64,000 nucleotides of DNA from an uncultured Mycoplasma sp. (GCA_902493595.1 CABUPU010000003.1:62001-126000), one strand, 5' to 3'; shown: positions 50,341-59,278, counted from the stretch's first letter. Translations and numbers: made by a program. Notes: generated by a model not told the origin, from the letters alone.

Positions 50341-51693
50341 TTATAACTTATTTTTAATTTCTTTAATAGTATTGTTTAATTTTTCATCTTTTTTGATGTC
50401 ATTATTTATTTTATCATAAGATGCTGAAATTGTTGAATGATCCCTCCCTCCAAATTCTAAACCAATTCTTTCTAGTTTTTCATCTGTTTCAACTCTACAT
50501 AGATATATTGCTATATGTCTTGGTTTACTTATATTTGAAACTTTCTTTTTACTTTTTAAATCACTAACAGTTATTCCAAAGTAATCCGCTACTGCTTTTT
50601 GTATTTTACTTATGGAGTTATCCGCATAAATATTTACACTTAAGTAGTCTTTTAAACCTTCAATTGCAAAATTTAAATCTATTTTATCAGGAACCATCAT
50701 TGCTGTATAAGCCATTAATCTATTTATTGTTCCTTCTATAAATCTAATATCATTTTGACAAGAGTTTGCTATATATTCAATAACCTCTTGATTTAATCTA
50801 TTTTCTAGTGATGTATTTTTGATTTTACTATGTATTATTTTACATCTTAGTTGAAAATCTGGTGGATATATATCAACTGGAAGTCCCCACATAAATCTGC
50901 TTCTTAATCTATCCTCAATTTTCTTTAAATCATCTGGAGATCTATCAGAACTTATTATAATTTGTTTGTTTGTTTGATATAAAGCATTAAAAGTATGGAA
51001 GAATTCTTGTTGAGATTTGTCAGCACCAACTAAAAATTGAATATCATCAATAATTAATACATCTACATTTTTGTATTTATCTTTGAAGTTTTTAGCATAA
51101 TTCATTGAACTAATGCCTTTTTCAATACTTGCTATTCCAGTGTAATCCTCAACAAATTCATTACTTGTAACATAAAGTACTTTTTTATTAGAATGATTAA
51201 CGATATAGTTTCCAATTGCATGCATTAAATGAGTTTTACCTATTCCACTTCGTCCATATAGAAATAATGGATTGTGAATTGAGCCTGGATTTTCCGCTAC
51301 TGCATGAGCAGATACTACCGCAAGTCTATTAGATTCCCCTACTACAAACGATTCAAAAGTAAATTTTGGATTTAGGTTTGTTACCCACTCTTCATTTAAA
51401 TCCTCTGTTACTTCTTTGTTAGGTTTATTTTCTTTTGTTTCTTGCAATTCATCTTCAGTGAAATATTCAATATTAAATGTTTTTCCAGTTATATTAATAA
51501 ATGCTTTATCAATATATTCTTTATAATTTTCTGAAAGCATACTTTTATGAATATCCATTGGAACAACTATTTTTAGCGTGTTACCTTCTAAAGATATTGG
51601 TCTAATTTTAGAAAACCAAAGATTATAAACATTTAGGCTAACAACCTGTTCAATTTCCTCTAAAAAGTTTTTGAATAACTCATTTACATCCAT
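50341..51693 (-). CDS. dnaA: Chromosomal replication initiator protein DnaA
   Basis: DnaA binds DnaA boxes and opens oriC. The 450-residue product has domain I (SLNVYNLWFSKIRPISLEG), a short acidic linker, the AAA+ core with FVVGESNRLA, Walker A LYGRSGIGKTHLMHAIG near 150, Walker B VLIIDDIQFLVG, the RDRLRSRFMWGL sensor region and domain IV with the box-recognition signature EFGGRDHSTISASYDKI. It is the first gene left of oriC, transcribed away from it. Confidence 0.98.
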   Translation of the reverse strand: MDVNELFKNFLEEIEQVVSLNVYNLWFSKIRPISLEGNTLKIVVPMDIHKSMLSENYKEYIDKAFINITGKTFNIEYFTEDELQETKENKPNKEVTEDLNEEWVTNLNPKFTFESFVVGESNRLAVVSAHAVAENPGSIHNPLFLYGRSGIGKTHLMHAIGNYIVNHSNKKVLYVTSNEFVEDYTGIASIEKGISSMNYAKNFKDKYKNVDVLIIDDIQFLVGADKSQQEFFHTFNALYQTNKQIIISSDRSPDDLKKIEDRLRSRFMWGLPVDIYPPDFQLRCKIIHSKIKNTSLENRLNQEVIEYIANSCQNDIRFIEGTINRLMAYTAMMVPDKIDLNFAIEGLKDYLSVNIYADNSISKIQKAVADYFGITVSDLKSKKKVSNISKPRHIAIYLCRVETDEKLERIGLEFGGRDHSTISASYDKINNDIKKDEKLNNTIKEIKNKL

Positions 51694-52030
51694 ACCTTAC
51701 CCCACATACAAACTTTCCTTACCTACATTGTACTTCATTTTTGCAAAAAGATAAAGAAAAAATTTAATATAACAAGTTATCAACAAAAGTTATCAACATT
51801 TTTTCCTTTTAAATACTGGGCTTAAACCACTTATCAACATTATCAACAAAATGATTTGTTAGTTATTTTGTTGAAAGATAATTATACTATGTGGAATTTG
51901 TTAAAATAAAATTGTTAATAATGTTGAAAACTTGGTTAACCTATTATATTACTTTAAAATTATTGTTGATAATTTGTTAATAACATTGTTGAAAGATATA
52001 AAATAATCCAACTTTAAAATTTAATAACAA
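51694..52030. other. Chromosomal replication origin oriC (dnaA-rpmH spacer)
   Basis: The 400-base spacer between dnaA and rpmH has five exact TTATCAACA boxes: 51777-51785, 51790-51798, 51831-51839 and 51840-51848 on plus, 51964-51972 on minus. Several near matches such as GTTAATAA and TTGTTGAAAG occur between them. The standard box is TTATCCACA; here position 6 is A throughout. The stretch at 51890-52020 is extremely AT-rich and may hold the unwinding element. Gene direction switches here from minus to plus, consistent with bidirectional replication. Confidence 0.88.
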
Positions 52031-52037
52031 AAAATAC

Positions 52038-52067
52038 TTGACTATTTGCTTGATTTATAGATATAAT
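52038..52067 (+). promoter_or_regulatory. Promoter of rpmH
   Basis: TTGACT (52038-52043) and a perfect TATAAT (52062-52067) are separated by 18 bases, 32 bases upstream of the rpmH ATG, with AAAGGAG as the ribosome-binding site. Confidence 0.8.
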
Positions 52068-52099
52068 AGTAACGCGTAAGAAAAGGAGAAAGTATATAT

Positions 52100-52222
52100 A
52101 TGAAAAGAACATATCAACCAAATAATAGAAAAATGAAAAAAACTCATGGTTTTTTCTCAAGAAAAAATGGTAAAGTTTTATCAAGCCGTAGAAAAAAAGG
52201 TAGAAAAGTTTTAAGTAAATAA
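52100..52222 (+). CDS. rpmH: 50S ribosomal protein L34 (bL34)
   Basis: A 40-residue frame starts at 52100 and ends with TAA at 52220-52222: MKRTYQPNNRKMKKTHGFFS followed by RKNGKVLSSRRKKGRKVLSK. This is the L34 pattern with four residues fewer than the usual 44, the loss lying in the GFRKRM region. It is the first gene right of oriC and is followed by a hairpin and rnpA, as in most bacteria. Confidence 0.97.
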   Translation: MKRTYQPNNRKMKKTHGFFSRKNGKVLSSRRKKGRKVLSK

Positions 52223-52252
52223 AAACCACTTTAAATGTGGCTTTTTTTAAAG
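52221..52252 (+). terminator. Weak terminator/attenuator between rpmH and rnpA
   Basis: AAAA-x-CCAC and GTGG-x-TTTT flank a 7-base AT loop and are followed by T-runs. The stem is interrupted by one mismatch, so it probably reduces rather than abolishes transcription into rnpA. Confidence 0.55.
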
Positions 52253-52261
52253 AGGTTAATT

Positions 52262-52597
52262 ATGAAAAAAAGAGACATTGTTAAAAGTAGTGAAGAATTT
52301 AATAAAATTTTAAATAATAAACAAAGAGTATCTAATAATAGATATATTATATTTTATTATCCAAGTGAGGATGGTAAAAAATACTTTGGTATAAGTGCTC
52401 CAAAAAAATATGGAAATGCAGTTTTTCGTAATAAAATGAAAAGAAGACTTAGATCACTTATAGATGAATGTAATTTACTATTCAAAAATGGTAAAAAATA
52501 TATTATAATTATTAAGAGAGATTTTATAAATTCTGCGTATAAAGATAATTTAGAATCTTTAAGAAATTTGATAGGAGAGTTAAATGAAAAAAAATAA
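52262..52597 (+). CDS. rnpA: Ribonuclease P protein component
   Basis: RnpA is the protein cofactor of RNase P. From ATG at 52262 (after AGAGG) the product is 111 residues, MKKRDIVKSSEEFNKILNN, with the RNR-type motif AVFRNKMKRRLRSLIDE near residue 60. An upstream in-frame codon would extend into the hairpin and has no ribosome-binding site. Its end overlaps yidC by 14 bases. Confidence 0.95.
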   Translation: MKKRDIVKSSEEFNKILNNKQRVSNNRYIIFYYPSEDGKKYFGISAPKKYGNAVFRNKMKRRLRSLIDECNLLFKNGKKYIIIIKRDFINSAYKDNLESLRNLIGELNEKK

Positions 52598-53654
52598 GAA
52601 ATTTTATATCATAGTTTTATTAGTTATAACTATGTTAACAACTGGGTGTGGCTCTAATAGCTATATTAAAGATGAAAAGGGTAAATTAGTAACAAATTCT
52701 GAAACCGGACAAAGTTTACAAAAAACTATTTATTGTAAACCTTCAGAAAAAACAGAAATGTATGAGTTATATGAAAAGTATGAAGATCAGATGGAAGTTA
52801 AACTTTCAAAGTTACCAAGTTGTGATAAATATAAAATAAATTCTAATAAAACAAATAGTTTATGGCAATTTTTATTTGTTAAGCCACTTGCATTTATTAT
52901 TTTAAAAGTAGGTTTATTATTCAAAAATATAGGTATGACTCATGTTTATTTAGGATTATCTGTTATATTAATTGGTTTATTAATTAGAATTATATTATTA
53001 CCACTTACGATTAAAACTCAAACTCAAAGTGAGAGAATTAAAAAAGCAACTCCAGAAATTCAAAAGTTAGAAAGAAAATATGGTAATGATACTTCTCAAG
53101 AAGCAATGATGGCAAAGCAACAAGAAATGATGATGATTTATAAAAAGTATCAAGTTAATCCAATGTTAAGTTGTATTATGTCACTAATTCAATTACCATT
53201 ATTCTTTGCTTTCCTTGAGGCAATTTATAAAATACCTGCAATATACGAAGGAAGAATATTTGGATGGAATTTAGGAACAACTCCAAGTATTGGAATTTTT
53301 AAAAATCATCAATACACATTTATTATTCTTGTAGTATTAATTATTTTATCAACTTATTTTTCATTTAAATTTACAATGAAACAAACTGCATCTAGTTCAA
53401 GTTTACCAGGTGCTGAAAAACAAACTAAATTTATGTTAATATTTATGACAGTATTTATTGGTTTTGCATCATTAAGTTTACCAACAGCTATTGCATTATA
53501 TTGGATTGTTACTTATGCATTTATGATTATTCAAACTTATATAATTAAGTTTATAAAAACTGGTAAAACTGATAAAAAAATCAAAAAACAAAAGAAAAGT
53601 ATTAATGAAAAATTAAAGGTTAAGGAGAATTTGAAGTATGGAAAAAATAAGTAA
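52584..53654 (+). CDS. yidC: Membrane protein insertase YidC (SpoIIIJ-like)
   Basis: YidC inserts and folds membrane proteins. The 356-residue product has a lipoprotein-type signal with cleavage before Cys22 (LTTGCGSNS), an extracytoplasmic loop of about 75 residues, then five hydrophobic segments with the conserved Arg in GLLIRIILLPLTIKTQTQSERIK, and the cytoplasmic helical hairpin rich in Met and Gln. The basic tail is Lys-rich. With jag downstream it corresponds to spoIIIJ-jag of B. subtilis, and so could serve sporulation as well. Confidence 0.96.
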   Translation: MKKNKKFYIIVLLVITMLTTGCGSNSYIKDEKGKLVTNSETGQSLQKTIYCKPSEKTEMYELYEKYEDQMEVKLSKLPSCDKYKINSNKTNSLWQFLFVKPLAFIILKVGLLFKNIGMTHVYLGLSVILIGLLIRIILLPLTIKTQTQSERIKKATPEIQKLERKYGNDTSQEAMMAKQQEMMMIYKKYQVNPMLSCIMSLIQLPLFFAFLEAIYKIPAIYEGRIFGWNLGTTPSIGIFKNHQYTFIILVVLIILSTYFSFKFTMKQTASSSSLPGAEKQTKFMLIFMTVFIGFASLSLPTAIALYWIVTYAFMIIQTYIIKFIKTGKTDKKIKKQKKSINEKLKVKENLKYGKNK

Positions 53655-54252
53655 AGTAGGTAAGAATTTTGAAACAGTATTCGAAGAAATTTTAACAGAA
53701 AATAATTTAACTCAAGAAGAAGTTATTTATAAAACTACTGAAATTAAAAAAGGGTTATTTAAATCAGCAAATGTTGAAGTAACAATTTATAAAAAGTCTG
53801 ATATTTATGATTTTGTAAAAGAATTTTTGAAAGAGATAGTAAATAATTTAGGCCTTGAGGTAACATTTGAAACTAAAAAAGTAGAAGATAGAGTGGTTAT
53901 TAAAATGTATTCAAACAATAATAATATTTTAATTGGCCATAATGGAAATACAATTAAGGCTCTTGAAAATTTAGTTAGACAAAAAATTCAACTTGAAACA
54001 GGTATGTTCTTTATAATTTCTTTAGATGTTGAAAACTATAAAGATAAAAAAATTAGTAGATTAGAAAGACTTGCAAAGCAAACTGCTAGAGAAGTTAAAA
54101 GAACACATATTGATGTTCATTTAGAGAATATGAATTCATATGAAAGAAGAATTATTCATAATGCTTTATCAGAATTTAAAGGTATTTCCACAAAAAGTAC
54201 TGGTGAAGAGCCAAATAGACATATAGTTATAAGTTATATTGGAGAAAAATAG
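53638..54252 (+). CDS. jag: RNA-binding protein Jag/KhpB
   Basis: The 204-residue product has the Jag N-terminal domain (EEILTENNLTQEEVIYKTTEIKKGLFKSANVEVTIY), a KH domain with NILIGHNGNTIKALENLVRQ near residue 100 and a C-terminal R3H domain with MNSYERRIIHNALSEFKGISTKSTGEEPNRHIVISY. KhpB/EloR proteins regulate mRNAs and peptidoglycan elongation. It overlaps yidC by 17 bases and is followed by a terminator. Confidence 0.96.
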   Translation: MEKISKVGKNFETVFEEILTENNLTQEEVIYKTTEIKKGLFKSANVEVTIYKKSDIYDFVKEFLKEIVNNLGLEVTFETKKVEDRVVIKMYSNNNNILIGHNGNTIKALENLVRQKIQLETGMFFIISLDVENYKDKKISRLERLAKQTAREVKRTHIDVHLENMNSYERRIIHNALSEFKGISTKSTGEEPNRHIVISYIGEK

Positions 54253-54280
54253 TCAATTTCATTTTGGCTATTTTTTATTT
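54246..54280 (+). terminator. Intrinsic terminator of the rpmH-rnpA-yidC-jag unit
   Basis: AAAATAGTC (54246-54254) pairs with GGCTATTTT (54266-54274), nine pairs with one G-U, followed by TTATTT. The stem overlaps the jag stop codon. Confidence 0.8.
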
Positions 54281-54306
54281 ACATTAAATTAAAATAGTGT
54301 TACAAT
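54278..54306 (+). promoter_or_regulatory. Promoter of mnmE-mnmG-rsmG
   Basis: TTTACA (54278-54283) and TACAAT (54301-54306) are 17 bases apart, 23 bases upstream of the mnmE ATG and directly after the jag terminator; AAAGGAGG is the ribosome-binding site. Confidence 0.75.
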
Positions 54307-54328
54307 AACGCAAGGAAAAGGAGGCACT

Positions 54329-55672
54329 ATGGAAGATACTATTTGTGCTATTGCTACTTCTTTAGGAGTGGGGGCTATATCAATAATTAGATTAAGTGGT
54401 AAGGATGCTATAGAAAAAGTTAATAGTATATTTTCTCGTGATTTAATAAATGTAAATTCTCATAGTGTTACTTATGGTCATATAGTTTATAAAAATGAAA
54501 TAATTGATGAGGTATTAGTTACGGTAATGAGAGCTCCAAAAACATATACAACTGAGGATATAGTGGAAATTAACTCTCATGGGGGGTATGTAACATCAAA
54601 TAAGATACTTGAAATATTATTAGAAATAGGTTGTAAATTAGCAGAACCTGGTGAATTTACAAAAAGAGCTTTTTTAAATGGTAGAATAAATTTAATTCAA
54701 TCTGAAGCGGTAAATGAACTTATTAAAGCAAAAACAGATTCAAAAAGAAAATTATGTTTAAATCAAATAGGGGGAAATGTTACTAAAATAATTGATGATA
54801 TTAGAGAGGATATTGTCAAATTACTTGCTAATATTGAGGTTAATATAGATTATCCTGAATATGAAGATAATCCTATTGTTACAACAAATTTACTTAATGA
54901 AAGTCTAAATCATATTAATAAAAAAATTGAAACTTTAAAAACTAATGCAAATTTTGGTAAGATTATTTGTGATGGAATTAATGTCGCTATTATTGGAAAA
55001 CCAAATGTAGGTAAAAGTAGTATATTAAATAACTTTTTAGATGAAGAAAAGGCTATTGTTACAGATATTGCAGGAACAACAAGAGATATTGTTGAAGGAA
55101 ATATATCCTTAAATGGAGTAGAACTTAAATTAATAGATACAGCAGGTATTCATGATACTGATGATTATGTTGAAAAAATTGGTGTTAATAAAAGTTTAGA
55201 AAAATTAAATAATGCTGATTTAGTTATTCTTGTTTTAGATGGTTCAAAAGAACTAGATGAAAATGATAACAAATTACTAACATGTATTGATAAAACAAAA
55301 ACAATTATTTTCGTTAATAAAAGTGATTTACCACAAAATATTAATTTAAATTTAAAAGATAATGTAATTTATGGTAGTGCAAAAGAAGTAGAAGGACTTT
55401 CAAAATTAAAAGAAAAAATAATAGATATGTTTAATTTAAATGAAATAAACAAAGATCTAACATATTTATCAAATGTAAGACAAATAGATTTAGTAAAAAA
55501 AGCGTATTTATCAATTAATAATGCAAAAAATTCATTAAGTAATGGAATACCAATTGAAATGATTTCTACAGATTTAAAAGAATGTTATGAATTTTTAGGA
55601 GAAATAATTGGTAAAACATATAAAGATGATATAATTGATAGATTGTTTCAAGATTTTTGTGTAGGAAAGTAG
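54329..55672 (+). CDS. mnmE: tRNA modification GTPase MnmE (TrmE)
   Basis: MnmE with MnmG installs the 5-aminomethyl-type modification on U34 of certain tRNAs. The 447-residue product has the N-terminal tetrahydrofolate-binding domain starting DTICAIATSLGVGAISIIRLSG, a central G domain with GKPNVGKSS, DIAGTTRDI, DTAGIHD and NKSD, and the C-terminal FCVGK motif (family CIGK) whose Cys is needed for activity. Ends overlapping the start region of mnmG. Confidence 0.98.
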   Translation: MEDTICAIATSLGVGAISIIRLSGKDAIEKVNSIFSRDLINVNSHSVTYGHIVYKNEIIDEVLVTVMRAPKTYTTEDIVEINSHGGYVTSNKILEILLEIGCKLAEPGEFTKRAFLNGRINLIQSEAVNELIKAKTDSKRKLCLNQIGGNVTKIIDDIREDIVKLLANIEVNIDYPEYEDNPIVTTNLLNESLNHINKKIETLKTNANFGKIICDGINVAIIGKPNVGKSSILNNFLDEEKAIVTDIAGTTRDIVEGNISLNGVELKLIDTAGIHDTDDYVEKIGVNKSLEKLNNADLVILVLDGSKELDENDNKLLTCIDKTKTIIFVNKSDLPQNINLNLKDNVIYGSAKEVEGLSKLKEKIIDMFNLNEINKDLTYLSNVRQIDLVKKAYLSINNAKNSLSNGIPIEMISTDLKECYEFLGEIIGKTYKDDIIDRLFQDFCVGK

Positions 55673-55680
55673 GAATGATT

Positions 55681-57546
55681 ATGTATGATGTTATAGTTGT
55701 AGGTGGAGGACATGCAGGTTGTGAAGCTGCACATATAAGTGCATTTATGGGTAAAAAAACTTTGCTTATCACTTCGAATAAAAAAAATATTGCAGATATG
55801 CCTTGTAATCCTTCAATTGGTGGAAGTGCAAAGGGTATTATTGTAAGAGAAATAGATGCTTTAGGTGGTTTAATGGGTATAGTTGCAGATAAATCACATT
55901 TTCAAATTAAAATGCTCAATAATTCTAAAGGTCCTGCAGTAAGAAGTTTAAGAGCTCAAGCAGATAAAAAAGTTTATCCAAAAGTAATGCTTGATTATTT
56001 AGAAAATACTCCAAATTTAGATATAAAAGAGGGTATGGTTGAGGATTTAATAATAGAAAATAATAATATAAAAGGTGTAATTTTAGAAAATAAAGAAGAA
56101 ATTTATTGTAATGCAGTGATTCTTACAACAGGAACATATTTAAATGCTAATATTTTAATTGGATCTGAAAATACTCCAAGTGGTCCTCATGGAGAAAAAA
56201 GAAGTAACAATCTTTCAAATAATTTAAAAAAATATGGTTTTAATATAAAAAGACTTAAAACAGGTACTCCTCAAAGAATTAAAGCTTCAAGTATTGATTT
56301 TTCAGTTTTAAAAGAGGAAAAAGGAGATGATACTTATTGGACATTTTCTTTTGATACTAAACCTTTATATAAAATTAATGAACAACAAAAATGTTATTTA
56401 GTTTATACAAATGAAAATACTCATAAAATTATTAGAGATAACTTAAAAAAAAGTGCTATGTATGGTGGTTATGCAACAGGTGTTGGTCCAAGATACTGTC
56501 CATCTATTGAGGATAAAATTGTTAGATTTGCTGATAAAGAAAGGCATCAACTTTTTTTAGAACCAGAAAGTATTTACTATGATGAATGGTATTTACAAGG
56601 ATTTTCAACTTCAATGCCTAGAGATGTTCAAGAAAAAATGGTTCATTCTTTACATGGATTAGAAAATGCAGTAATATCTAAATATGCATATGCAATAGAG
56701 TATGATGCAATAGATGCAATGCAAATTAAACCTAGTTTAGAAACAAAAATTATTTCAGGATTATTTACAGCGGGACAAATTAATGGAACTTCAGGTTATG
56801 AAGAAGCTGCTGGTCAAGGTTTAGTCGCAGGTATTAATGCTTCATTAAAGTTAGATAATAAAGAAGCAATGGTTTTAAAAAGATCAAGTGCTTATATAGG
56901 TGTTTTGATTGATGATTTGGTTACTAAAGGTATTACAGATCCATATAGAATGCTTACTTCAAGAGCGGAGTTTAGACTACTTTTAAGACACGATAATGCT
57001 GATGAAAGACTTACTCCAATTGGATATGAAGTAGGTAGTGTATCTAAAGAAAAATATAATAATTACTTAAATAAAAAGAATAATATAAATAAATTGAAAG
57101 AAATTCTTACAAATAATAATCTTGTAATGAATGAAGAAGTAAAAGAAAAATTTATAGAAAATAATTTAGATGTTCCTAAAAAAAATATGAAGTTTATTGA
57201 ACTATTAAAAAGACCAGAAATATCTATAGACTTTTTAGCAAATTTTATTGATATATCTAGGTTTACTAATGAAGAAAAAGAAGAAGTAACTATTGAAGTT
57301 AAATATGAAGGTTATATAAAAAAAGAGTATGAACAAAAAGAAAAATTATTAAAAATGGAATCTAAACAAATTCCTAAAGATATCGATTATAATAAAGTAA
57401 AAAATATTGCTAGTGAAGCAAGACAAAAGTTATCACTTGTTAGACCAGAAACTATTGCTCAAGCATCAAGAATAAGTGGAGTTAATCCTGTTGATATATC
57501 ACTTTTATTAATATATTTAAAAAAGGAGTATAACAAAAATGATTAA
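55681..57546 (+). CDS. mnmG: tRNA uridine 5-carboxymethylaminomethyl modification enzyme MnmG (GidA)
   Basis: MnmG is the FAD-dependent partner of MnmE. ATG at 55681 lies 6 bases after GTAGGA and gives MYDVIVVGGGHAGCEAAHIS, with the FAD dinucleotide motif at residues 7-13; upstream in-frame codons overlap mnmE. The 621-residue product has MPCNPSIGGSAKGIIVREIDALGG, the catalytic Cys region GPRYCPSIEDKIVRF, and the C-terminal NIASEARQKLSLVRPETIAQASRISGV helical domain that binds MnmE. It overlaps rsmG by 8 bases. Confidence 0.98.
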   Translation: MYDVIVVGGGHAGCEAAHISAFMGKKTLLITSNKKNIADMPCNPSIGGSAKGIIVREIDALGGLMGIVADKSHFQIKMLNNSKGPAVRSLRAQADKKVYPKVMLDYLENTPNLDIKEGMVEDLIIENNNIKGVILENKEEIYCNAVILTTGTYLNANILIGSENTPSGPHGEKRSNNLSNNLKKYGFNIKRLKTGTPQRIKASSIDFSVLKEEKGDDTYWTFSFDTKPLYKINEQQKCYLVYTNENTHKIIRDNLKKSAMYGGYATGVGPRYCPSIEDKIVRFADKERHQLFLEPESIYYDEWYLQGFSTSMPRDVQEKMVHSLHGLENAVISKYAYAIEYDAIDAMQIKPSLETKIISGLFTAGQINGTSGYEEAAGQGLVAGINASLKLDNKEAMVLKRSSAYIGVLIDDLVTKGITDPYRMLTSRAEFRLLLRHDNADERLTPIGYEVGSVSKEKYNNYLNKKNNINKLKEILTNNNLVMNEEVKEKFIENNLDVPKKNMKFIELLKRPEISIDFLANFIDISRFTNEEKEEVTIEVKYEGYIKKEYEQKEKLLKMESKQIPKDIDYNKVKNIASEARQKLSLVRPETIAQASRISGVNPVDISLLLIYLKKEYNKND

Positions 57547-58258
57547 TGAATTTATTAAAAATCTTCAGAAAAATAATATTCCTTATGATGATGAAAAGTT
57601 AACTCAATTAAATATTTATTATAACTTTTTAATTGACTATAACAGTCATACTAATGTAACAGCAATTACTGATGAAAAAGAAGTATATTTTAAACACTTT
57701 TTGGACTCTCTAATGGTTTCCAAAGCAGTAAATTTATCTAATCAAAATATACTTGATATTGGTTCAGGTGCAGGTTTTCCTGGTATTGTTTTAAAAATTT
57801 TTTACCCAGATATTAAACTTACAGTTCTTGATTCAAATAATAAAAAAATAACATTTATAAATATGTTATTAGAAAAACTTAATATTAAAGATGTAATTAC
57901 TGTATGTGATAGAGCAGAAAATTATATGATAGATCATTTAAATGAATTTGATATTGTTTTATCAAGAGCAGTTGCTTACGCGGATATTATTACCTCATTA
58001 TCAGTGCCATTTATTAAGAAAGATGGAGTAATTATTCTTATGAAAGGTAGTTATGAAGGGGAACTTAAAGTATTAAATACATATAAAAATGAGCTTAATA
58101 TTTCAAGTATTGATATTATTAATTATGATATTTTATCAAATGAAAATAATCGCTCTTTAATTGTGATTAAGAAAAATAATGAATCATCAAAAGTTGTTAA
58201 TTATGCAAAATTACTTAAACAAAGCGAAAATAGAAAGAAGAAACTAAATTTGAAGTAG
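57539..58258 (+). CDS. rsmG: 16S rRNA (guanine527-N7)-methyltransferase RsmG (GidB)
   Basis: RsmG methylates G527 in the 530 loop. The 239-residue product has YNSHTNVTAITDEKEVYFKHFLDSL in the N-terminal part, the SAM motif NILDIGSGAGFPGIVLKIFYPDI near residue 75, VLSRAVAYADI and MKGSYEGEL. Length and order after mnmG are standard. It is the end of the mnmE-mnmG-rsmG operon. Confidence 0.97.
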   Translation: MINEFIKNLQKNNIPYDDEKLTQLNIYYNFLIDYNSHTNVTAITDEKEVYFKHFLDSLMVSKAVNLSNQNILDIGSGAGFPGIVLKIFYPDIKLTVLDSNNKKITFINMLLEKLNIKDVITVCDRAENYMIDHLNEFDIVLSRAVAYADIITSLSVPFIKKDGVIILMKGSYEGELKVLNTYKNELNISSIDIINYDILSNENNRSLIVIKKNNESSKVVNYAKLLKQSENRKKKLNLK

Positions 58259-58269
58259 TTTCTTTTTTA
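58239..58269 (+). terminator. Intrinsic terminator after rsmG
   Basis: AGAAACTA (58239-58246) and TAGTTTCT (58256-58263) make a perfect 8-bp stem with a 9-base loop, followed by TTTTT. It overlaps the rsmG stop. Confidence 0.88.
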
Positions 58270-58304
58270 TAATAAATAGCGATATATTAAAATTAAGAAA
58301 TATC

Positions 58305-58350
58305 AAAAAAACCATAAAGTCTTCTATTTTAGATAGTTCACTGTATGGTT
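58305..58350 (-). terminator. Intrinsic terminator after the orphan gene
   Basis: On the minus strand AAACCATA and TATGGTTT close a bulged hairpin (inner pairs CTAT/ATAG and AGT/ACT), followed by TTTTTTTGA. It ends the 58.4-59.2 kb gene. Confidence 0.75.
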
Positions 58351-58361
58351 TATTTTATTTA

Positions 58362-59186
58362 TCATCTCATTTTTTTAGATGGTGATAATTTCCTTTGAAT
58401 ATTTTGAATATCTTCTTTTTCTTTAGAAGATTCATACCATTCTTTACACATTGAAGCCGTAACATAATGAACAAATTCTTTAGATTTTGAATCTGAAAAT
58501 ACAATTCTAATTTCTTCATTTAGTTCGTTCAAAAAATCTTTAATATCATTCAATACAACTCTTTTAGTAAATATATTTCTTAATAATTCCCCAAAAAGTT
58601 TAAAATTATCATATATAAATTTTGAAATATGATTACTACCATCACTAAAGTCTATGTTTAAACTTGGCATTGGTTCATATTTTTGTTTAGAAAAGCTAGT
58701 ATGATTATCAATTGCTTTGGCTTTTTCATTAATTATTACAATATCTTTATTGGCTATCAATCTTTTAATTTCTCTTTTCGAGTATATTTTATTATAATCA
58801 TAATTAAATTGATTGCTTCCGATAATATCGTAACATACTTGGTACTGTTGCTCCCACCAATCAAAACTTTTATGAAAACCTTCAGTTGTCATTGCTTTAT
58901 AAGTCATTGTTGTGCGAATTGTGTAAATACCTATATATTCTTTATTATAATATTGAGCAAGCATTTGAAAGTAGTCATTTTCATCAAGATATATATCATA
59001 AAATTCACAAATCAAATTGTAAAAATCTAAGTCGTTTAAAATGTTGAAATCACAATTTCCTATTTTTTTTAATAGTTCTATATATATTTTTATGTTTTTT
59101 TTAAATTCTTCTGTTTGTTGTTCAAAACTGTATGGTCCAATAAATGTTTGTTCAGCCAAATTAGCGTGCTTTCTGTATTTTTCCAT
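58362..59186 (-). CDS. Orphan protein of unknown function
   Basis: I do not recognise this 274-residue protein. It has no signal peptide or membrane segment, looks soluble and mostly helical, is rich in Lys, Asn, Ile, Tyr and Phe, and has a Trp-rich patch FHKSFDWWEQQYQVCYDIIG near residue 105. It ends in a charged tail EKEDIQNIQRKLSPSKKMR. It stands alone on the strand opposed to fork direction, between rsmG and the second ParB gene. It has a near-consensus promoter, an AAAGGAGGG ribosome-binding site 3 bases before its ATG region, and its own terminator, so expression is likely strong. It may be acquired; no homologous family can be named from sequence alone. Confidence 0.85.
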   Translation of the reverse strand: MEKYRKHANLAEQTFIGPYSFEQQTEEFKKNIKIYIELLKKIGNCDFNILNDLDFYNLICEFYDIYLDENDYFQMLAQYYNKEYIGIYTIRTTMTYKAMTTEGFHKSFDWWEQQYQVCYDIIGSNQFNYDYNKIYSKREIKRLIANKDIVIINEKAKAIDNHTSFSKQKYEPMPSLNIDFSDGSNHISKFIYDNFKLFGELLRNIFTKRVVLNDIKDFLNELNEEIRIVFSDSKSKEFVHYVTASMCKEWYESSKEKEDIQNIQRKLSPSKKMR

Positions 59187-59204
59187 AAACCCTCCTTTCT
59201 AAGT

Positions 59205-59232
59205 ATTATACCATATCAATTAAATGTGTCAA
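59205..59232 (-). promoter_or_regulatory. Near-consensus sigma-A promoter of the orphan gene
   Basis: On the minus strand a perfect TTGACA (59227-59232) and perfect TATAAT (59205-59210) are 16 bases apart, with TGG giving an extended -10. It is the most consensus-like promoter I noticed in the window. Confidence 0.85.
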
Positions 59233-59249
59233 ATTATTTTTCTTTGCCC

Positions 59250-59278
59250 TTGAAAAAATTTACAAGATATATTATGAT
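59250..59278 (+). promoter_or_regulatory. Promoter of the second parB-like gene
   Basis: TTGAAA (59250-59255) and TATGAT (59273-59278) are separated by 17 bases and lie 25 bases before the ATG. It is back to back with the orphan gene promoter; the two -35 elements are only 17 bases apart. Confidence 0.7.

Noticed and set aside
52014..52229. 71-codon minus-strand frame opposite rpmH
   Set aside because: Opposes rpmH, whose promoter, ribosome-binding site and protein match are clear; Phe/Leu/Tyr-rich translation is typical of an AT-rich shadow.
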